From an uncultured Alphaproteobacteria bacterium (GTDB taxonomy: Bacteria > Pseudomonadota > Alphaproteobacteria > UBA3830): a stretch of 64,000 bases of DNA. Where the stretch lies: NCBI GenBank assembly GCA_905233185.1, contig CAJODB010000003.1:30137-94136 (forward strand). The letters run 5' to 3'. The notes under the pieces are model-generated. The model searched no databases. It was not told where the DNA came from and saw nothing but the letters and a program-made list of their open reading frames with translations. Made by a program: the position numbers and the translations under genes. Position 1 is the stretch's first letter. Each line of letters begins with the position of its first letter. Positions 36,796-46,218 of the stretch are shown in pieces.

Positions 36796-38268
36796 CTACT
36801 GTACAAGCGTTTTTGGTACAAATATTGCTGTATAAGCATCCATGCAATGCCATCGCAAGTAATAATTCTGCATTTTTTCATGCGACAACAGATAATCCAT
36901 GTCCTGACCAAAAGTTGGGAACAGAATTATTGTGTTTTCATCTGCAAGATCCAAATCGTTTACCAATCTAACGGCATTAACCTCATATGTGTACTTAAAA
37001 TTCAAGAAAAAGTTCCAATTGAAAAAGGTGATTATCCTGGTACCAATTGGATCTGGAGCGGCATTGTTAAAAATCACACATATGATTCTTTTTCCCTGCA
37101 CTGATTGCTTATACAAGTAATCAACAACCTGTATATCATAATGCCTTTTTTCGTACATTCGATTCAGATGCGCAGCACTTGTATACACATCTTTCCAAAG
37201 CGGGAGTAACATCAAACACACCGCTCCGAGCTGTATCCACAAATTGTTATATTTGCGCAAAGAATGCAAAAAGCTCGCAAACGCAGGAAGACTTAAAATC
37301 ACTGGAGGAAGAAAAAGATAAATCGAGTGTAGATTCAGGAAAAATATCGCAAAGAAATACCCCCCCCCGGCAAAAAGTAGAGAATCCACAAAAAGGGCCT
37401 TTTTATCATCATAGTAAATTATAGAAAACGATCTTACAACACACAATATTCCTGTCATCCACAAGATGGGTTCTAAATTCAGTAGTTCCAAAACCAAAGC
37501 TAATCCACGTAATTCAGAACGCCCTATTTTGTATGTCCAATTTGGCGGGTTTTGAAACCACAAATATGCGTATGTCGCAATGTAACTCAAGGCAACAATA
37601 ATGAGAGCTCCATAAAATAGGCGATCTTTCTTCGTAAGTTGCTTAAACCCAAATAAAAATCTCGTAAATGCAATGATTAAAAACGTTCCGAAAATCGGTT
37701 CTTTTGCATAAGTCATGTATGCCGCAATGAATAACGACACGACATAGTACTTTGTGGATTGCATCTTCTCTGCTTTCCATAAACTCAGCATGAACGTCGC
37801 ATACAAAATCCAGATTACCCTCTCTGCACTCGTAAGCGTTATGTTCACTCCCCAAAAGCTTGCTGAAAACACCAGAATCGCAATAGCAACCAAGCTAGCA
37901 AAATAGTCATTGTCTGTTATCTTTAGCAGAAAATTTAACAAAAATATCATACCGACAAGGAATGAAAAGCTGTTCCAAAGATAGTGTGCTGTTACGGTAT
38001 TTCCAAATGGCATAAGTAGCAGGATATTGTAATCAGCCAATCCTAGTGGCCAAAATCTTCCATCTGCCTGCCAACCAAAAATAGGTTTTCCAATGGCAGT
38101 GGAAGTCCAAAACTGGCAATCATCTCCGTAGACCCAATTGGCATCATACATGATAAGGGTTATTCCAAATGCAATCGCGATTCCTATTATCGAATAGGCG
38201 ATGGTTTTATTTATCTGAATATTTGAATTGCTAATTTTCTGAAAACCATCAAGAATACTCTTTAACAT
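36796..38268 (-). CDS. Polytopic membrane protein, GT-C glycosyltransferase-like, with an in-frame G9 tract
   Basis: The 490-aa protein has about ten membrane helices. An acidic GDD in its first outer loop (WVYGDDCQFWTSTAIGKPIF) is as expected for lipid-linked-sugar GT-C enzymes. A soluble C-terminal domain of about 110 residues follows. The family is not certain. Codons 301-303 are GGG GGG GGG and lie exactly in frame, between AFDSLLFA-type hydrophobic segments, so loss or gain of one G would truncate the protein near its middle. The neighbour is the TupA-like gene. No strong ribosome binding site is visible before ATG 38268. Confidence 0.78.
   Translation of the reverse strand: MLKSILDGFQKISNSNIQINKTIAYSIIGIAIAFGITLIMYDANWVYGDDCQFWTSTAIGKPIFGWQADGRFWPLGLADYNILLLMPFGNTVTAHYLWNSFSFLVGMIFLLNFLLKITDNDYFASLVAIAILVFSASFWGVNITLTSAERVIWILYATFMLSLWKAEKMQSTKYYVVSLFIAAYMTYAKEPIFGTFLIIAFTRFLFGFKQLTKKDRLFYGALIIVALSYIATYAYLWFQNPPNWTYKIGRSELRGLALVLELLNLEPILWMTGILCVVRSFSIIYYDDKKALFVDSLLFAGGGYFFAIFFLNLHSIYLFLPPVILSLPAFASFLHSLRKYNNLWIQLGAVCLMLLPLWKDVYTSAAHLNRMYEKRHYDIQVVDYLYKQSVQGKRIICVIFNNAAPDPIGTRIITFFNWNFFLNFKYTYEVNAVRLVNDLDLADENTIILFPTFGQDMDYLLSHEKMQNYYLRWHCMDAYTAIFVPKTLVQ
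37360..37368 (-). repeat. G9 tract inside the GT-C-like gene (in frame)
   Basis: On the minus strand nine G encode Gly-Gly-Gly (residues 301-303) and are followed by TATTTC, matching the WAT-Y 3' flank of the other tracts. The gene is open at this length. Gly has other codons, so a run of nine identical bases in an AT-rich gene points to selection or a motif. Confidence 0.85.
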
Positions 38269-38481
38269 GACACTACATCACACTACAAAAACTACACAAC
38301 AAAAATACAAATAATTTTTTTAATATCCTAAATAAAAATATAGAAATACAATAAATTAAGCAAATAAAAATAAAAGAATAATTGGAAGTGTTAGTAAAGA
38401 TATAAGTGAAAATTCTGCAGCAAAAATATTGAGTCGCAGTACAATTTCGGGAATTATTATTGAGATATATATTCTGTATAA

Positions 38482-38565
38482 AAAACGAAAGTTATTTCAG
38501 AGCTCGAAGAATTAGAGGAAAACATAGTCAATGAACCGCAAGAAAAACTATATGCGGGTATATGA
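38482..38565 (+). pseudogene. Possible remnant of a coding sequence
   Basis: In the 424-bp gap before mlaE, one frame reads VISELEELEENIVNEPQEKL and ends YAGI-stop, with a codon pattern like real protein but no start and an upstream stop eight codons away. It may be the tail of a decayed gene. Nothing else is visible in 38269-38692 apart from AT-rich sequence and the mlaE leader. Confidence 0.25.
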
Positions 38566-38692
38566 ATTAACTCAATTGGGCAGACTTTTATTCTTTCTCA
38601 TATGTATCATTTTTTATGATTTTTGATTAAAATCATAGGAGCGGTTTTTGTTTTGGTTATTTGTGTTAGTTGAATATTTGAAAGCGTAAACG

Positions 38693-39460
38693 ATGATTGC
38701 GACTTTAGGAAGATATACTCTTGCGTCACTTCGGGAAATAGGGAGAATTTCTGTTTTTATAACGAAAGGAGTGCGTTGCTGTTTTACTCCACCGTTCTAT
38801 TTTCGAGAAATTTTGCGTCACATTATTTCAATTGGTTTTTATTCGCTTCCCATAGTCGGACTTACTGCTATTTTTGCAGGCATGGCTTTAGCTTTGCAAA
38901 TGCATGTAGGGTTTACTCGTTTTAATGCTGAAGGAGCAATCGCATCAGTTGTTCTTATCGGAATTACTCGAGAACTTGGTCCTGTTTTTGCGGGATTAAT
39001 GGTTGCAGGGCGTATGAGTTCATCTATGGCGGCGGAAATAGGTTCTATGAGAGTTAGTGAACAGATTGATGCTCTCATGACTATGAGTGTGGATCCGTAT
39101 AAATTCCTTGTCGCTCCACGAATTATTTCATCGGTTTTAACAATGCCGTTTTTGGTTCTTATCGCTGATATTATTGGTGTTATGGGAGGTTTTTTGGTTG
39201 CTACAACACTTCTCGATTACTCAACAGGATCTTATATAACTCAGACTGCTAATAACTTTGAGCTTTGGGATGTATTGTCAGGCTTATTTAAGGCTGCAGC
39301 GTTCGGATTTTCTATCGCCGGATTCGGATGCTACCATGGGTTCTTCAGTGATTTAGGAGCTCGAGGAGTTGGACGCGCGACAACAAGTGCTGTTGTGTCT
39401 TCATGTATAGGAATTTTAGCGCTGAATTATCTTCTTACAGCATTATTTTTCGGAGCATAG
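38693..39460 (+). CDS. mlaE: Phospholipid ABC transporter permease MlaE
   Basis: This is the inner-membrane permease of the system that maintains outer-membrane lipid asymmetry. The 255-aa protein has the MlaE (DUF140) core with IGITRELGPVFAGLMVAGRM, MAAEIGSMRVSEQIDAL, and the C-terminal helices ending in NYLLTALFFGA. mlaF starts seven bases after its stop. The expected third gene, mlaD, does not follow; the next gene is on the other strand. Confidence 0.94.
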   Translation: MIATLGRYTLASLREIGRISVFITKGVRCCFTPPFYFREILRHIISIGFYSLPIVGLTAIFAGMALALQMHVGFTRFNAEGAIASVVLIGITRELGPVFAGLMVAGRMSSSMAAEIGSMRVSEQIDALMTMSVDPYKFLVAPRIISSVLTMPFLVLIADIIGVMGGFLVATTLLDYSTGSYITQTANNFELWDVLSGLFKAAAFGFSIAGFGCYHGFFSDLGARGVGRATTSAVVSSCIGILALNYLLTALFFGA

Positions 39461-39467
39461 ATAAAAA

Positions 39468-40226
39468 ATGAGAAATATTATATCTATTAATAATATTCAT
39501 AAGTCATTTGCGGGGCTGCATGTTTTAAACGGATTATCTCTTGAAATTTCAGAGAAAGAAACACATGTAATTTTGGGACAATCAGGATGCGGAAAGTCAG
39601 TTTTACTGAAATGTTTACTTGGAATTTTTGAAGTAGATTCAGGTGAAATTACAGTTGCGGGAATTAGTGTAAACGATAAGCAAAGATCTAAAGAGTATAT
39701 GCAGAAATTTAGCATTTTATTTCAAGGAAATGCTTTGTTTGATTCCATGACAGTTATCGAAAATGTAGAGTTCGGAATAAAGCAATCACTGAAACATAAA
39801 CATCTTAATAGTAAAGAAATTAGGAAAATCGCTGAAGAAAAAATAATCTCTGTTGGATTAGAATCTCGCGTGTTTGATATATACCCTGCGGAAATGTCAG
39901 GAGGTATGCAAAAAAGAGCGGCTCTTGCAAGAGCTATAGCAGTTGAGCCGGAAGTCCTTTTATTTGATGAACCAACATCAGGTTTAGACCCGATTACAGG
40001 TGGACTGATTTGTAATTTGCTAAGAGATACTGTAAAGAAACTTGGTATTACATCTCTGACCATAACACACGATTTGAAAGTCGCAGAATTTTTATCGGAT
40101 AGAGTTTCTGTAATCAATAAAGGCACTGTCGCGTGGATTGGACAAGCGAAGAATATGAAAAACTGCGGGAATGAATTTGTAGAAGAGTTCTATCGAGCAT
40201 CGAATGTTATATCTGCGAGACATTAA
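39468..40226 (+). CDS. mlaF: Phospholipid ABC transporter ATPase MlaF
   Basis: The 252-aa ATPase has Walker A GQSGCGKSVLLK, Q-loop FSILFQGNALFDSM, signature MSGGMQKRAALARAI, Walker B LLFDEPTSGLDP and the switch His in LTITHDL. GGMQKR rather than GGQ is normal for MlaF. It partners MlaE. MlaD, MlaB and MlaC are not in the window. Confidence 0.94.
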   Translation: MRNIISINNIHKSFAGLHVLNGLSLEISEKETHVILGQSGCGKSVLLKCLLGIFEVDSGEITVAGISVNDKQRSKEYMQKFSILFQGNALFDSMTVIENVEFGIKQSLKHKHLNSKEIRKIAEEKIISVGLESRVFDIYPAEMSGGMQKRAALARAIAVEPEVLLFDEPTSGLDPITGGLICNLLRDTVKKLGITSLTITHDLKVAEFLSDRVSVINKGTVAWIGQAKNMKNCGNEFVEEFYRASNVISARH

Positions 40227-40247
40227 AGAGTAGTTGTTGTTCGTGGT

Positions 40248-40290
40248 AATCAAGAAAATTGATTTAACGTTTCTTGGTTAATTTCTTCTA
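40248..40290 (+). terminator. Possible terminator after mlaF
   Basis: AATCAAGAAA and TTTCTTGGTT form a 10-bp stem (one G-T pair) with a 12-base loop, 21 bases after the mlaF stop. They are followed by AATTTCTTCT rather than a clean T-run. It may end transcription from mlaEF, which faces a convergent gene. Confidence 0.45.
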
Positions 40291-40324
40291 TCATAATAAA
40301 TATCTAAAAATCGAAATGCTGTTT

Positions 40325-41806
40325 TTATTTATGTGACACAAAAAGGAGAGGATATAGTTTTTTGATGATTGCATTGCTATATATCTTCCATAAATTCCAC
40401 TCGGATTTCAACATTGAAAACAAACTATTTCCATACATCAATTTCATGACGTATTCTTGTATACTACTTCCGTAGACCTTAAACATTGTTCCATAAAATT
40501 GTAAATTCATAGTATGTCTAAGATAAAGTTTTTCAGGAAGCATATATTTAAAAGCCTCATTGCTTGGATTTATAGCATAAGCTGTATGATCGTTTCTTAT
40601 TGGTTTGTTAAGTTCCAAAGATAGTGCAAAATCACTTAATGAATTGATAAATAATATATTTCTATTGTCGCATTTTATTAATGCCAATCCCATAATTTGT
40701 ATAATTTCGACTGGACTTGCGAATAAAATTTCTGTAACACCTTCTGAAGATTGACACTTTTCCAGAAGATGCTGTTGTACTTCATCTAAGGTCGAAAACT
40801 TTGTATTAAATAACTCGTTATGGTGTTTTATATACTTTATTTTTGCGATCTCTGGTGCGGTGTATAGACGAGCGAAGAAAATATTAAAAGCATCTTCATC
40901 AAAATTAATGCCTGTTATTATTCTCGAGAAAAGTCCAATTGTATTATCAATACCGCATTTCTCTGCAAGCACAAAAAAATCTCCTATCCAAGAATGGGCT
41001 ATTTCATGAAAAAGTATCTGATGCTCATTTTTTGTTGTTGCATAAATACCTTCCGTAGTTTCTTTTTCTGTATATCGACTATTGAAAAAAGATTGCATAT
41101 GCATTCCTGTAAAATCATATGAGAAATATATATAATTTCCGCTTGATTCTGGAAATTCAGATTCTGAAAAAATTAATTTATTGTTCTCATTCCAGAGTGG
41201 AAAGGCAATTTTTGTGACGTTTCTGACGTGCGGAAACTTTGCTTTTAAAATTAATGATACTAACAGTTTGCGAAATAAGCGACTTTCTTTACATATATCT
41301 GATATATCGTGTAGCAATTTGCTTTTAAACAGTTCATTAGAAAAGTAACTGTTTGCAAATGTATCCTTTATAATCGCATTTTTTTCAGGATTCTTTAAAA
41401 ATGCCATGGTTGTCATCAATAATTCTGTATTTATATATTTTTTTGGCATAGTTGAGACAGTATCAATGTATCTTACTTCGGAAATTTCAATTCCCGTTGA
41501 TCTCAGAAATGCAATCAAATCATTAACAGCAGGTAACTCATTATCGTTTGGGCTTCTGGACGCTTCCAGTAATTCATTGTTAATCAATTGAGTAGTAATT
41601 GGGTTAGAACATATCTTTTTCAGTAAGTTTTCTATCTTTTTAGGGATAATCTCTAATCTATTTTGATCTTCGGTTGTTGAATATTCTTGAGCTAATTGAC
41701 GGAATTCATGGATATTACATGCTAGAATATCCGTATCTGTAGCAGAGACTTCTTTAAAACAATAAACAGCGATAAAAATAGTCAATGACACTATTATCTT
41801 TTTCAT
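40325..41806 (-). CDS. Secreted putative zinc metalloprotease with HExxH, unknown family
   Basis: The 493-aa protein has a signal peptide (MKKIIVSLTIFIAVYCFKEVSA) and a zincin motif ILFHEIAHSWIGDFF near residue 258. INFDEDAFNIF lies about 40 residues later and could supply the third ligand. I do not recognise the flanking sequence. The HExxHxW context recalls effector-type zincins such as the NleD/M91 group, but that is only a resemblance. It could be an exported protease or host-directed effector. Confidence 0.75.
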   Translation of the reverse strand: MKKIIVSLTIFIAVYCFKEVSATDTDILACNIHEFRQLAQEYSTTEDQNRLEIIPKKIENLLKKICSNPITTQLINNELLEASRSPNDNELPAVNDLIAFLRSTGIEISEVRYIDTVSTMPKKYINTELLMTTMAFLKNPEKNAIIKDTFANSYFSNELFKSKLLHDISDICKESRLFRKLLVSLILKAKFPHVRNVTKIAFPLWNENNKLIFSESEFPESSGNYIYFSYDFTGMHMQSFFNSRYTEKETTEGIYATTKNEHQILFHEIAHSWIGDFFVLAEKCGIDNTIGLFSRIITGINFDEDAFNIFFARLYTAPEIAKIKYIKHHNELFNTKFSTLDEVQQHLLEKCQSSEGVTEILFASPVEIIQIMGLALIKCDNRNILFINSLSDFALSLELNKPIRNDHTAYAINPSNEAFKYMLPEKLYLRHTMNLQFYGTMFKVYGSSIQEYVMKLMYGNSLFSMLKSEWNLWKIYSNAIIKKLYPLLFVSHK

Positions 41807-41945
41807 ATTTCAATAAACTCCAAATGACGTGAATTTTTATTGCAACAACAAATACAAAGATGGGAAATACAAAACAAAAAATACAGAATCTATAAGAATA
41901 TTATATAAAATAGTGGTGACAGTAAAGATTTTCAGTTTTAATGTT

Positions 41946-41984
41946 TCTAATAAAAAACTCCCTTATATACAAAGCATAAGGGAG
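41946..41984 (-). terminator. Rho-independent terminator of pal
   Basis: Reading the minus strand, CTCCCTTAT and ATAAGGGAG form a perfect 9-bp stem with a 9-base loop, followed by TTTTTTATTAG. It lies about 34 bases after the pal stop. Confidence 0.88.
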
Positions 41985-42017
41985 GTATAAAAAAAAGAAA
42001 AAAATTTGTGTTTTTTA

Positions 42018-42500
42018 TTATTCAATGACCGCAATAGCGACGCGATTCATTCTATTTATCTCATCAGTGCTGCCTTGAGCTGCAATAGGACGATCTTTTC
42101 CGTAAGAAATTGTCCGAATTCTTTCTCCTGAAATGTGATCTGCGAGATATCTTGCAACGGCGTCTGCTCTACGTTCTCCTAAACCAAGGTTATATTCACG
42201 TGTTCCGCGCTCATCGCAATGCCCTTCGATCAAGACTCTTCTTTCTGGATGCTTTTGGAGCCACTCTACTTGTCGAGCTAAAACAGATTTAGCTTCTCCG
42301 GAAAGCGAAGATGAATCATATGCGAAATAAACACGGTCGCCTGCATTGGCTATAAAATCAATTGCTGCAGTACGTAAAGCCTCATCTTCAACGACCAAAC
42401 CGTTTGTGTTCGCATCGCCTGCTTCATCGCTTGTTCCGCAACCTGAAAGCCATAAAAGACATGCAATTGCAGCGAAACTGCTATTCATTAATTTTCTCAT
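42018..42500 (-). CDS. pal: Peptidoglycan-associated lipoprotein Pal
   Basis: Pal is an outer membrane lipoprotein that tethers the membrane to peptidoglycan with the Tol system. The lipobox reads LLWLSGC (lipidated Cys near residue 21). The OmpA-like domain has FAYDSSSLSGEA, LIEGHCDERGTREYNLGLG and RRADAVARYL. The 160 aa are typical for alphaproteobacteria. TolB and TolQRA are not nearby. GGAGAT lies upstream of the ATG. Confidence 0.95.
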   Translation of the reverse strand: MRKLMNSSFAAIACLLWLSGCGTSDEAGDANTNGLVVEDEALRTAAIDFIANAGDRVYFAYDSSSLSGEAKSVLARQVEWLQKHPERRVLIEGHCDERGTREYNLGLGERRADAVARYLADHISGERIRTISYGKDRPIAAQGSTDEINRMNRVAIAVIE

Positions 42501-42594
42501 GCTCTAATCTCCTGTAAAATATTACTAACAATACAGTTCTATTATAACATTAAAATTGACGTTAAAATATATAGAAATGCGAAAATATCTTTCT

Positions 42595-42783
42595 TTACTC
42601 GTTTCCTGAGTTTATTCCCTTCAAGAACTCATTCAGGATAATCATAAACTGCATAATAAGAGCATCTTCAAGAATGCAATGAAACTTATTAAGCCACGTT
42701 TTGTTTGAGTGTACGTCAAAAGGTTTGTGCATAATCCAAATTACCACAAACATTATACAAAATAGGGCAATTGAGTACGTCAT
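42595..42783 (-). CDS. Small membrane protein coupled to cvpA, unknown
   Basis: The 62-aa frame begins with a hydrophobic segment (MTYSIALFCIMFVVIWIM) and has a second amphipathic stretch (ALIMQFMIILNEFLKGI). Its ATG at 42783 lies two bases after the cvpA stop. AAGGAGAA at the end of cvpA could serve as a ribosome binding site for coupled translation, though the spacing of about 11 is long. No family is recognised. It could be spurious. Confidence 0.5.
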   Translation of the reverse strand: MTYSIALFCIMFVVIWIMHKPFDVHSNKTWLNKFHCILEDALIMQFMIILNEFLKGINSGNE

Positions 42784-42787
42784 AATT

Positions 42788-43489
42788 TCATTTTCTCCTT
42801 CTGATTTTTTTGTTATCTATTATTTTCTTTTTTCCTTCAATAATTTTTATCTTTGTGCCTAAACTATGATGTTCAGGATGTTTTATTTTGAATATAGCTG
42901 CGTTTTTTGCTTCTTTTTCCATTTTCAGCTGCATTTTCTTTTGTGAATGTTCATAGTATTTTTTAAAAACTTCTTCATTCTCTTTCTTTATATTCGGAAT
43001 ATCCAATGTCGGGATCATTCCATCCAATCCTTTATATAAAAGAGTTGATATTTTTGATTCATCAACTATTTGAAATTTTTCTTTCGGAATTTCCAGTGCT
43101 ATGAGTACAGCAACGACTCCGGCAGGTATACATAATCCGCGTATTAATCCGAATAATAAACCGAGAGATCTGTCTAATCCCGAAAACATTGAGTTTTTTA
43201 CAGCATCAGAGATAAAATACGAAACTATAGTTAGCAAAATCAGACAAATAACATACGATGAAGTTGACGCGATGAGTTGTCCCGCCATTGGATCAGGTGA
43301 AAAATGTGTTTCCAGGAATTCGTATACATAAGGAGTTGCCGCAGCTGCTGCAAATCCACTTCCAACCCATGAAAACAAGCTAAAAAGCGTTCTCGTAAAA
43401 CCATTGGCTAAACCAAAAAGCGAAGAAGCCAACATTATAGTTATGTATATGTAGTCTACTATATTAAAAAATGATTCGCCGTTATTCAT
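42788..43489 (-). CDS. cvpA: CvpA family membrane protein
   Basis: The 233-aa protein has four predicted helices and the family pattern DYIYITIMLASSLFGLANG with FSWVGSGFAAAAATPYVYEF and GLIRGLCIPAGVVA. A long Lys-rich cytoplasmic tail follows. CvpA proteins are linked to colicin V export and envelope stress. The start overlaps the radA stop by eight bases, and the pair radA-cvpA is common in alphaproteobacteria. Confidence 0.88.
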   Translation of the reverse strand: MNNGESFFNIVDYIYITIMLASSLFGLANGFTRTLFSLFSWVGSGFAAAAATPYVYEFLETHFSPDPMAGQLIASTSSYVICLILLTIVSYFISDAVKNSMFSGLDRSLGLLFGLIRGLCIPAGVVAVLIALEIPKEKFQIVDESKISTLLYKGLDGMIPTLDIPNIKKENEEVFKKYYEHSQKKMQLKMEKEAKNAAIFKIKHPEHHSLGTKIKIIEGKKKIIDNKKIRRRK

Positions 43490-44858
43490 GACGTTTACTC
43501 ATTCCAAGTATCTCTATAATATCAAACAAATTTTGTACAGGCATTAGATTAATATTGCATGATTCTTTCGGAAATTTATTTGATGCCGGCAGAATCACAT
43601 TTTTGAAACCAAGTTTTTCCGCTTCTTTGACTCTTTCTGAACATCTTGAAACTGAACGAACTTCTCCCGTTAGCCCAATTTCTCCGAAAATACATGTATC
43701 ATTTGGAATCGGATTTACACTTCGAGCGGAAAGCAGACACGCTGCTACAGCTAAATCACCGGCAGGCTCGGATATTTTTAAACCACCTGCGACATTTAAA
43801 TAAACATCCCTATCTGCAAATGAAATTTTACATTTTGTTTCGATAACTGCCAGAATCGTGAAAAGACGGTTTAGATCCCAGCCTACAACTGTCCTGCGAG
43901 GTGCTATAAAATAACTTTTTGAGACAAGCGCCTGGATTTCAGCGAGAATTGGTCTTGTTCCTTCAATTCCCGAAAAAACAGTTGCGCCAGCGATATCATT
44001 ATTTCTTTGCGTCAGAAATAATACTGATGGATTTGATACACTAAATAATCCATGGCCATGCATTTCGAAAATTCCAAGTTCATCGCATGGGCCATAACGG
44101 TTTTTGACCGCCCTTAATATACGGTATGAATTCCCGCGCTCTCCTTCAAAATAAAGGACAGTGTCGACCATATGTTCCAGGACTTTTGGCCCTGCAATAG
44201 CTCCTTCTTTTGTAACATGTCCAATCAAAAAAACAGTTGTTCCTGTTGTTTTCGCGAAATTAATCAGTTCATAAGCGACTGTTCGAACTTGTGTAACTGT
44301 TCCCGGAATAGATTCAACCGTTGAACTTTGTAATGTTTGAATAGAATCAATAACCAAAAAATCTACTTTTGATAATGAATTAATTATTGCATCTACATTT
44401 GTTTCGCATGCAAGTTTTACATTGGAATTATTAGCTCCGATTCGTGCTGCTCTTAAACAAATTTGTTCAGAAGATTCTTCTCCTGAGATATATACACAAT
44501 TATGGTCTTGAGAGAATGCAGATAGAACTTGCAGCAAAAGAGTAGATTTACCTATTCCGGGATCACCTCCAATTAAAACTACTGATCCCGGTACTGCTCC
44601 ACCGCCTAATACTCTATCAAACTCAGTAATATTGCTCAGAATTCGTTCAACCTTTTCATTGGAATAACTTAGATCACTGAATTCAATTTCGTTTGTTGGT
44701 GTTTTTGCGCCGTATATGCTACCAAATCCACTACCGTTGCTTACTCTGATATCTTCTACAATTGTATTCCATTGCCCGCAATCTTCACATCTGCCGAGCC
44801 ATTTTGGATATCTGGCTCCACATTCGTTGCAATAAAATAATTTTTCAGATTTTGCCAT
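43482..44858 (-). CDS. radA: DNA repair protein RadA
   Basis: This RecA-like branch-migration helicase has a zinc finger (CNECGARYPKWLGRCEDCG), Walker A GGDPGIGKST, the RadA motif KNRYGPCDELGIFEM and a C-terminal Lon-like domain (GGLKISEPAGDLAVAACLLS, FGEIGLTGEVRSV). The 458 aa are full length. It acts in recombination-fork processing. Confidence 0.96.
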   Translation of the reverse strand: MAKSEKLFYCNECGARYPKWLGRCEDCGQWNTIVEDIRVSNGSGFGSIYGAKTPTNEIEFSDLSYSNEKVERILSNITEFDRVLGGGAVPGSVVLIGGDPGIGKSTLLLQVLSAFSQDHNCVYISGEESSEQICLRAARIGANNSNVKLACETNVDAIINSLSKVDFLVIDSIQTLQSSTVESIPGTVTQVRTVAYELINFAKTTGTTVFLIGHVTKEGAIAGPKVLEHMVDTVLYFEGERGNSYRILRAVKNRYGPCDELGIFEMHGHGLFSVSNPSVLFLTQRNNDIAGATVFSGIEGTRPILAEIQALVSKSYFIAPRRTVVGWDLNRLFTILAVIETKCKISFADRDVYLNVAGGLKISEPAGDLAVAACLLSARSVNPIPNDTCIFGEIGLTGEVRSVSRCSERVKEAEKLGFKNVILPASNKFPKESCNINLMPVQNLFDIIEILGMSKRHE

Positions 44859-44912
44859 TTCTTTTACCTCGCATATTTCTGTTTTTGCATTTTTTCGCTT
44901 TCGTTGAGCGAA

Positions 44913-46055
44913 TTAAATAGCCAAAACTATGCCATTTTCAGGCTTCCAATACAGGAATACCTCATCTTCCCATTGTATAGGACGTTCAGCAGCACGTACT
45001 AAGTTAGCTACAGTCGCAAGTACAGTAACTCCTGATGCTAAAAGTACGTGATATATGGACACGTCACCTAGATAAACAATATCCTTTACAATTCCATTGG
45101 TCCAATTGTAATCGCCTTTCGGAATAACAGTTGTAAGTACGACTTTTTCCGGGCGAATCGCTACGCTTATCTGCGCTCCTACAGGGACAGAAGCCGAATG
45201 AGTAACAAGTAAATTCTTTTCCATTGCCGTTGATTTTACTATGACGTGGTCTGCTTGTTCTTCAACAATAATTCCATCGAATAAATTAACGGAGCCGATA
45301 AAATTCGCCACATATTTTGAATTTGGATACTCATATATTTCAGTTGGACCTCCAACCTGCAAAATTCGTCCTTCTCTCATGAGACCGATGCGAGTTGACA
45401 TGGTCATTGCTTCTTCTTGATCATGTGAGACCATAATAAAGGTAACACCGACTTTTTCTTGAATATTAACAAGTTCTAATTGTGTTCTTTCACGCAATTT
45501 TTTATCGAGAGCAGCGAGAGGTTCATCAAGCAAAACCAGTTTCGGATGCTTTACAAGGCTTCTGGCAAGAGCGACACGTTGGCATTCTCCGCCTGAAAGT
45601 TGATCAGGTTTGCGCTTTTCATACCCGCTTAATTGGACTAGCTCAAGATAGGCGCTTACGCGATCACGGATTTCTCCTTTCTGCATTCCTTCCTGAATTA
45701 ACCCAAAGGCGACATTCTGTTCAACTGTCATGTGGGGGAAGAGAGCATAAGATTGGAAAACCATACTGACAGGACGCTTATAAGGAGGAGTGTCTGTCAT
45801 ATCTATACCATCGATGAATATTTTTCCTGAGGTCGGTGATTCAAAACCAGCCAGCATGCGCAATAGTGTCGATTTACCGCATCCTGAACGACCAAGTAAC
45901 GAGAATAATTCTCCACGATATATCGATAGAGACACATTATTTACTGCTACACGTCCACCAAATGTCTTTGTAAGATTGTTAATAGATACGTAAGGACGAG
46001 CATTTGGATCTTGCCAAGGTTCTATGTTGCTGAGATGTTTTGATTGCTCTGGCAT
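44913..46055 (-). CDS. potA: Spermidine/putrescine ABC transporter ATPase PotA/PotG
   Basis: The 380-aa ATPase has Walker A GRSGCGKSTLL, signature LSGGECQRVALARSL, Walker B LVLLDEPLAALDKKLRE, and a C-terminal TOBE domain (VAIRPEKVVLT). The start MPEQSKHLSNIEPWQDPNARPYVSI resembles PotG. It most likely powers the PotH-PotI permeases 26 kb away. A separate location is unusual, as these genes usually form one operon. Confidence 0.92.
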   Translation of the reverse strand: MPEQSKHLSNIEPWQDPNARPYVSINNLTKTFGGRVAVNNVSLSIYRGELFSLLGRSGCGKSTLLRMLAGFESPTSGKIFIDGIDMTDTPPYKRPVSMVFQSYALFPHMTVEQNVAFGLIQEGMQKGEIRDRVSAYLELVQLSGYEKRKPDQLSGGECQRVALARSLVKHPKLVLLDEPLAALDKKLRERTQLELVNIQEKVGVTFIMVSHDQEEAMTMSTRIGLMREGRILQVGGPTEIYEYPNSKYVANFIGSVNLFDGIIVEEQADHVIVKSTAMEKNLLVTHSASVPVGAQISVAIRPEKVVLTTVIPKGDYNWTNGIVKDIVYLGDVSIYHVLLASGVTVLATVANLVRAAERPIQWEDEVFLYWKPENGIVLAI

Positions 46056-46171
46056 AATGCTTTTCCACTAAAAAAATTCTAATACGCAAAGAATACAGAA
46101 TATTGACGGACAAAACAACGCTTCTCATACGTAGGGGAAAGATGAAGCGCTTTAAAAATCTTTTTATTTCC

Positions 46172-46197
46172 TTAACTATTTCCTATTAAAATCAATG
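46172..46197 (+). promoter_or_regulatory. Conserved upstream box of the first tadE-like gene
   Basis: A 26-base stretch beginning TTAACTATTT is nearly repeated at 56146-56171 upstream of the second tadE-like gene. It contains CTATTAAAAT, a possible -10. Its conservation while nearby bases differ suggests a promoter or operator, and it supports translation starting downstream at ATG 46219. Confidence 0.5.
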
Positions 46198-46218
46198 TAA
46201 TAAAGTCGGAGAATCTCT

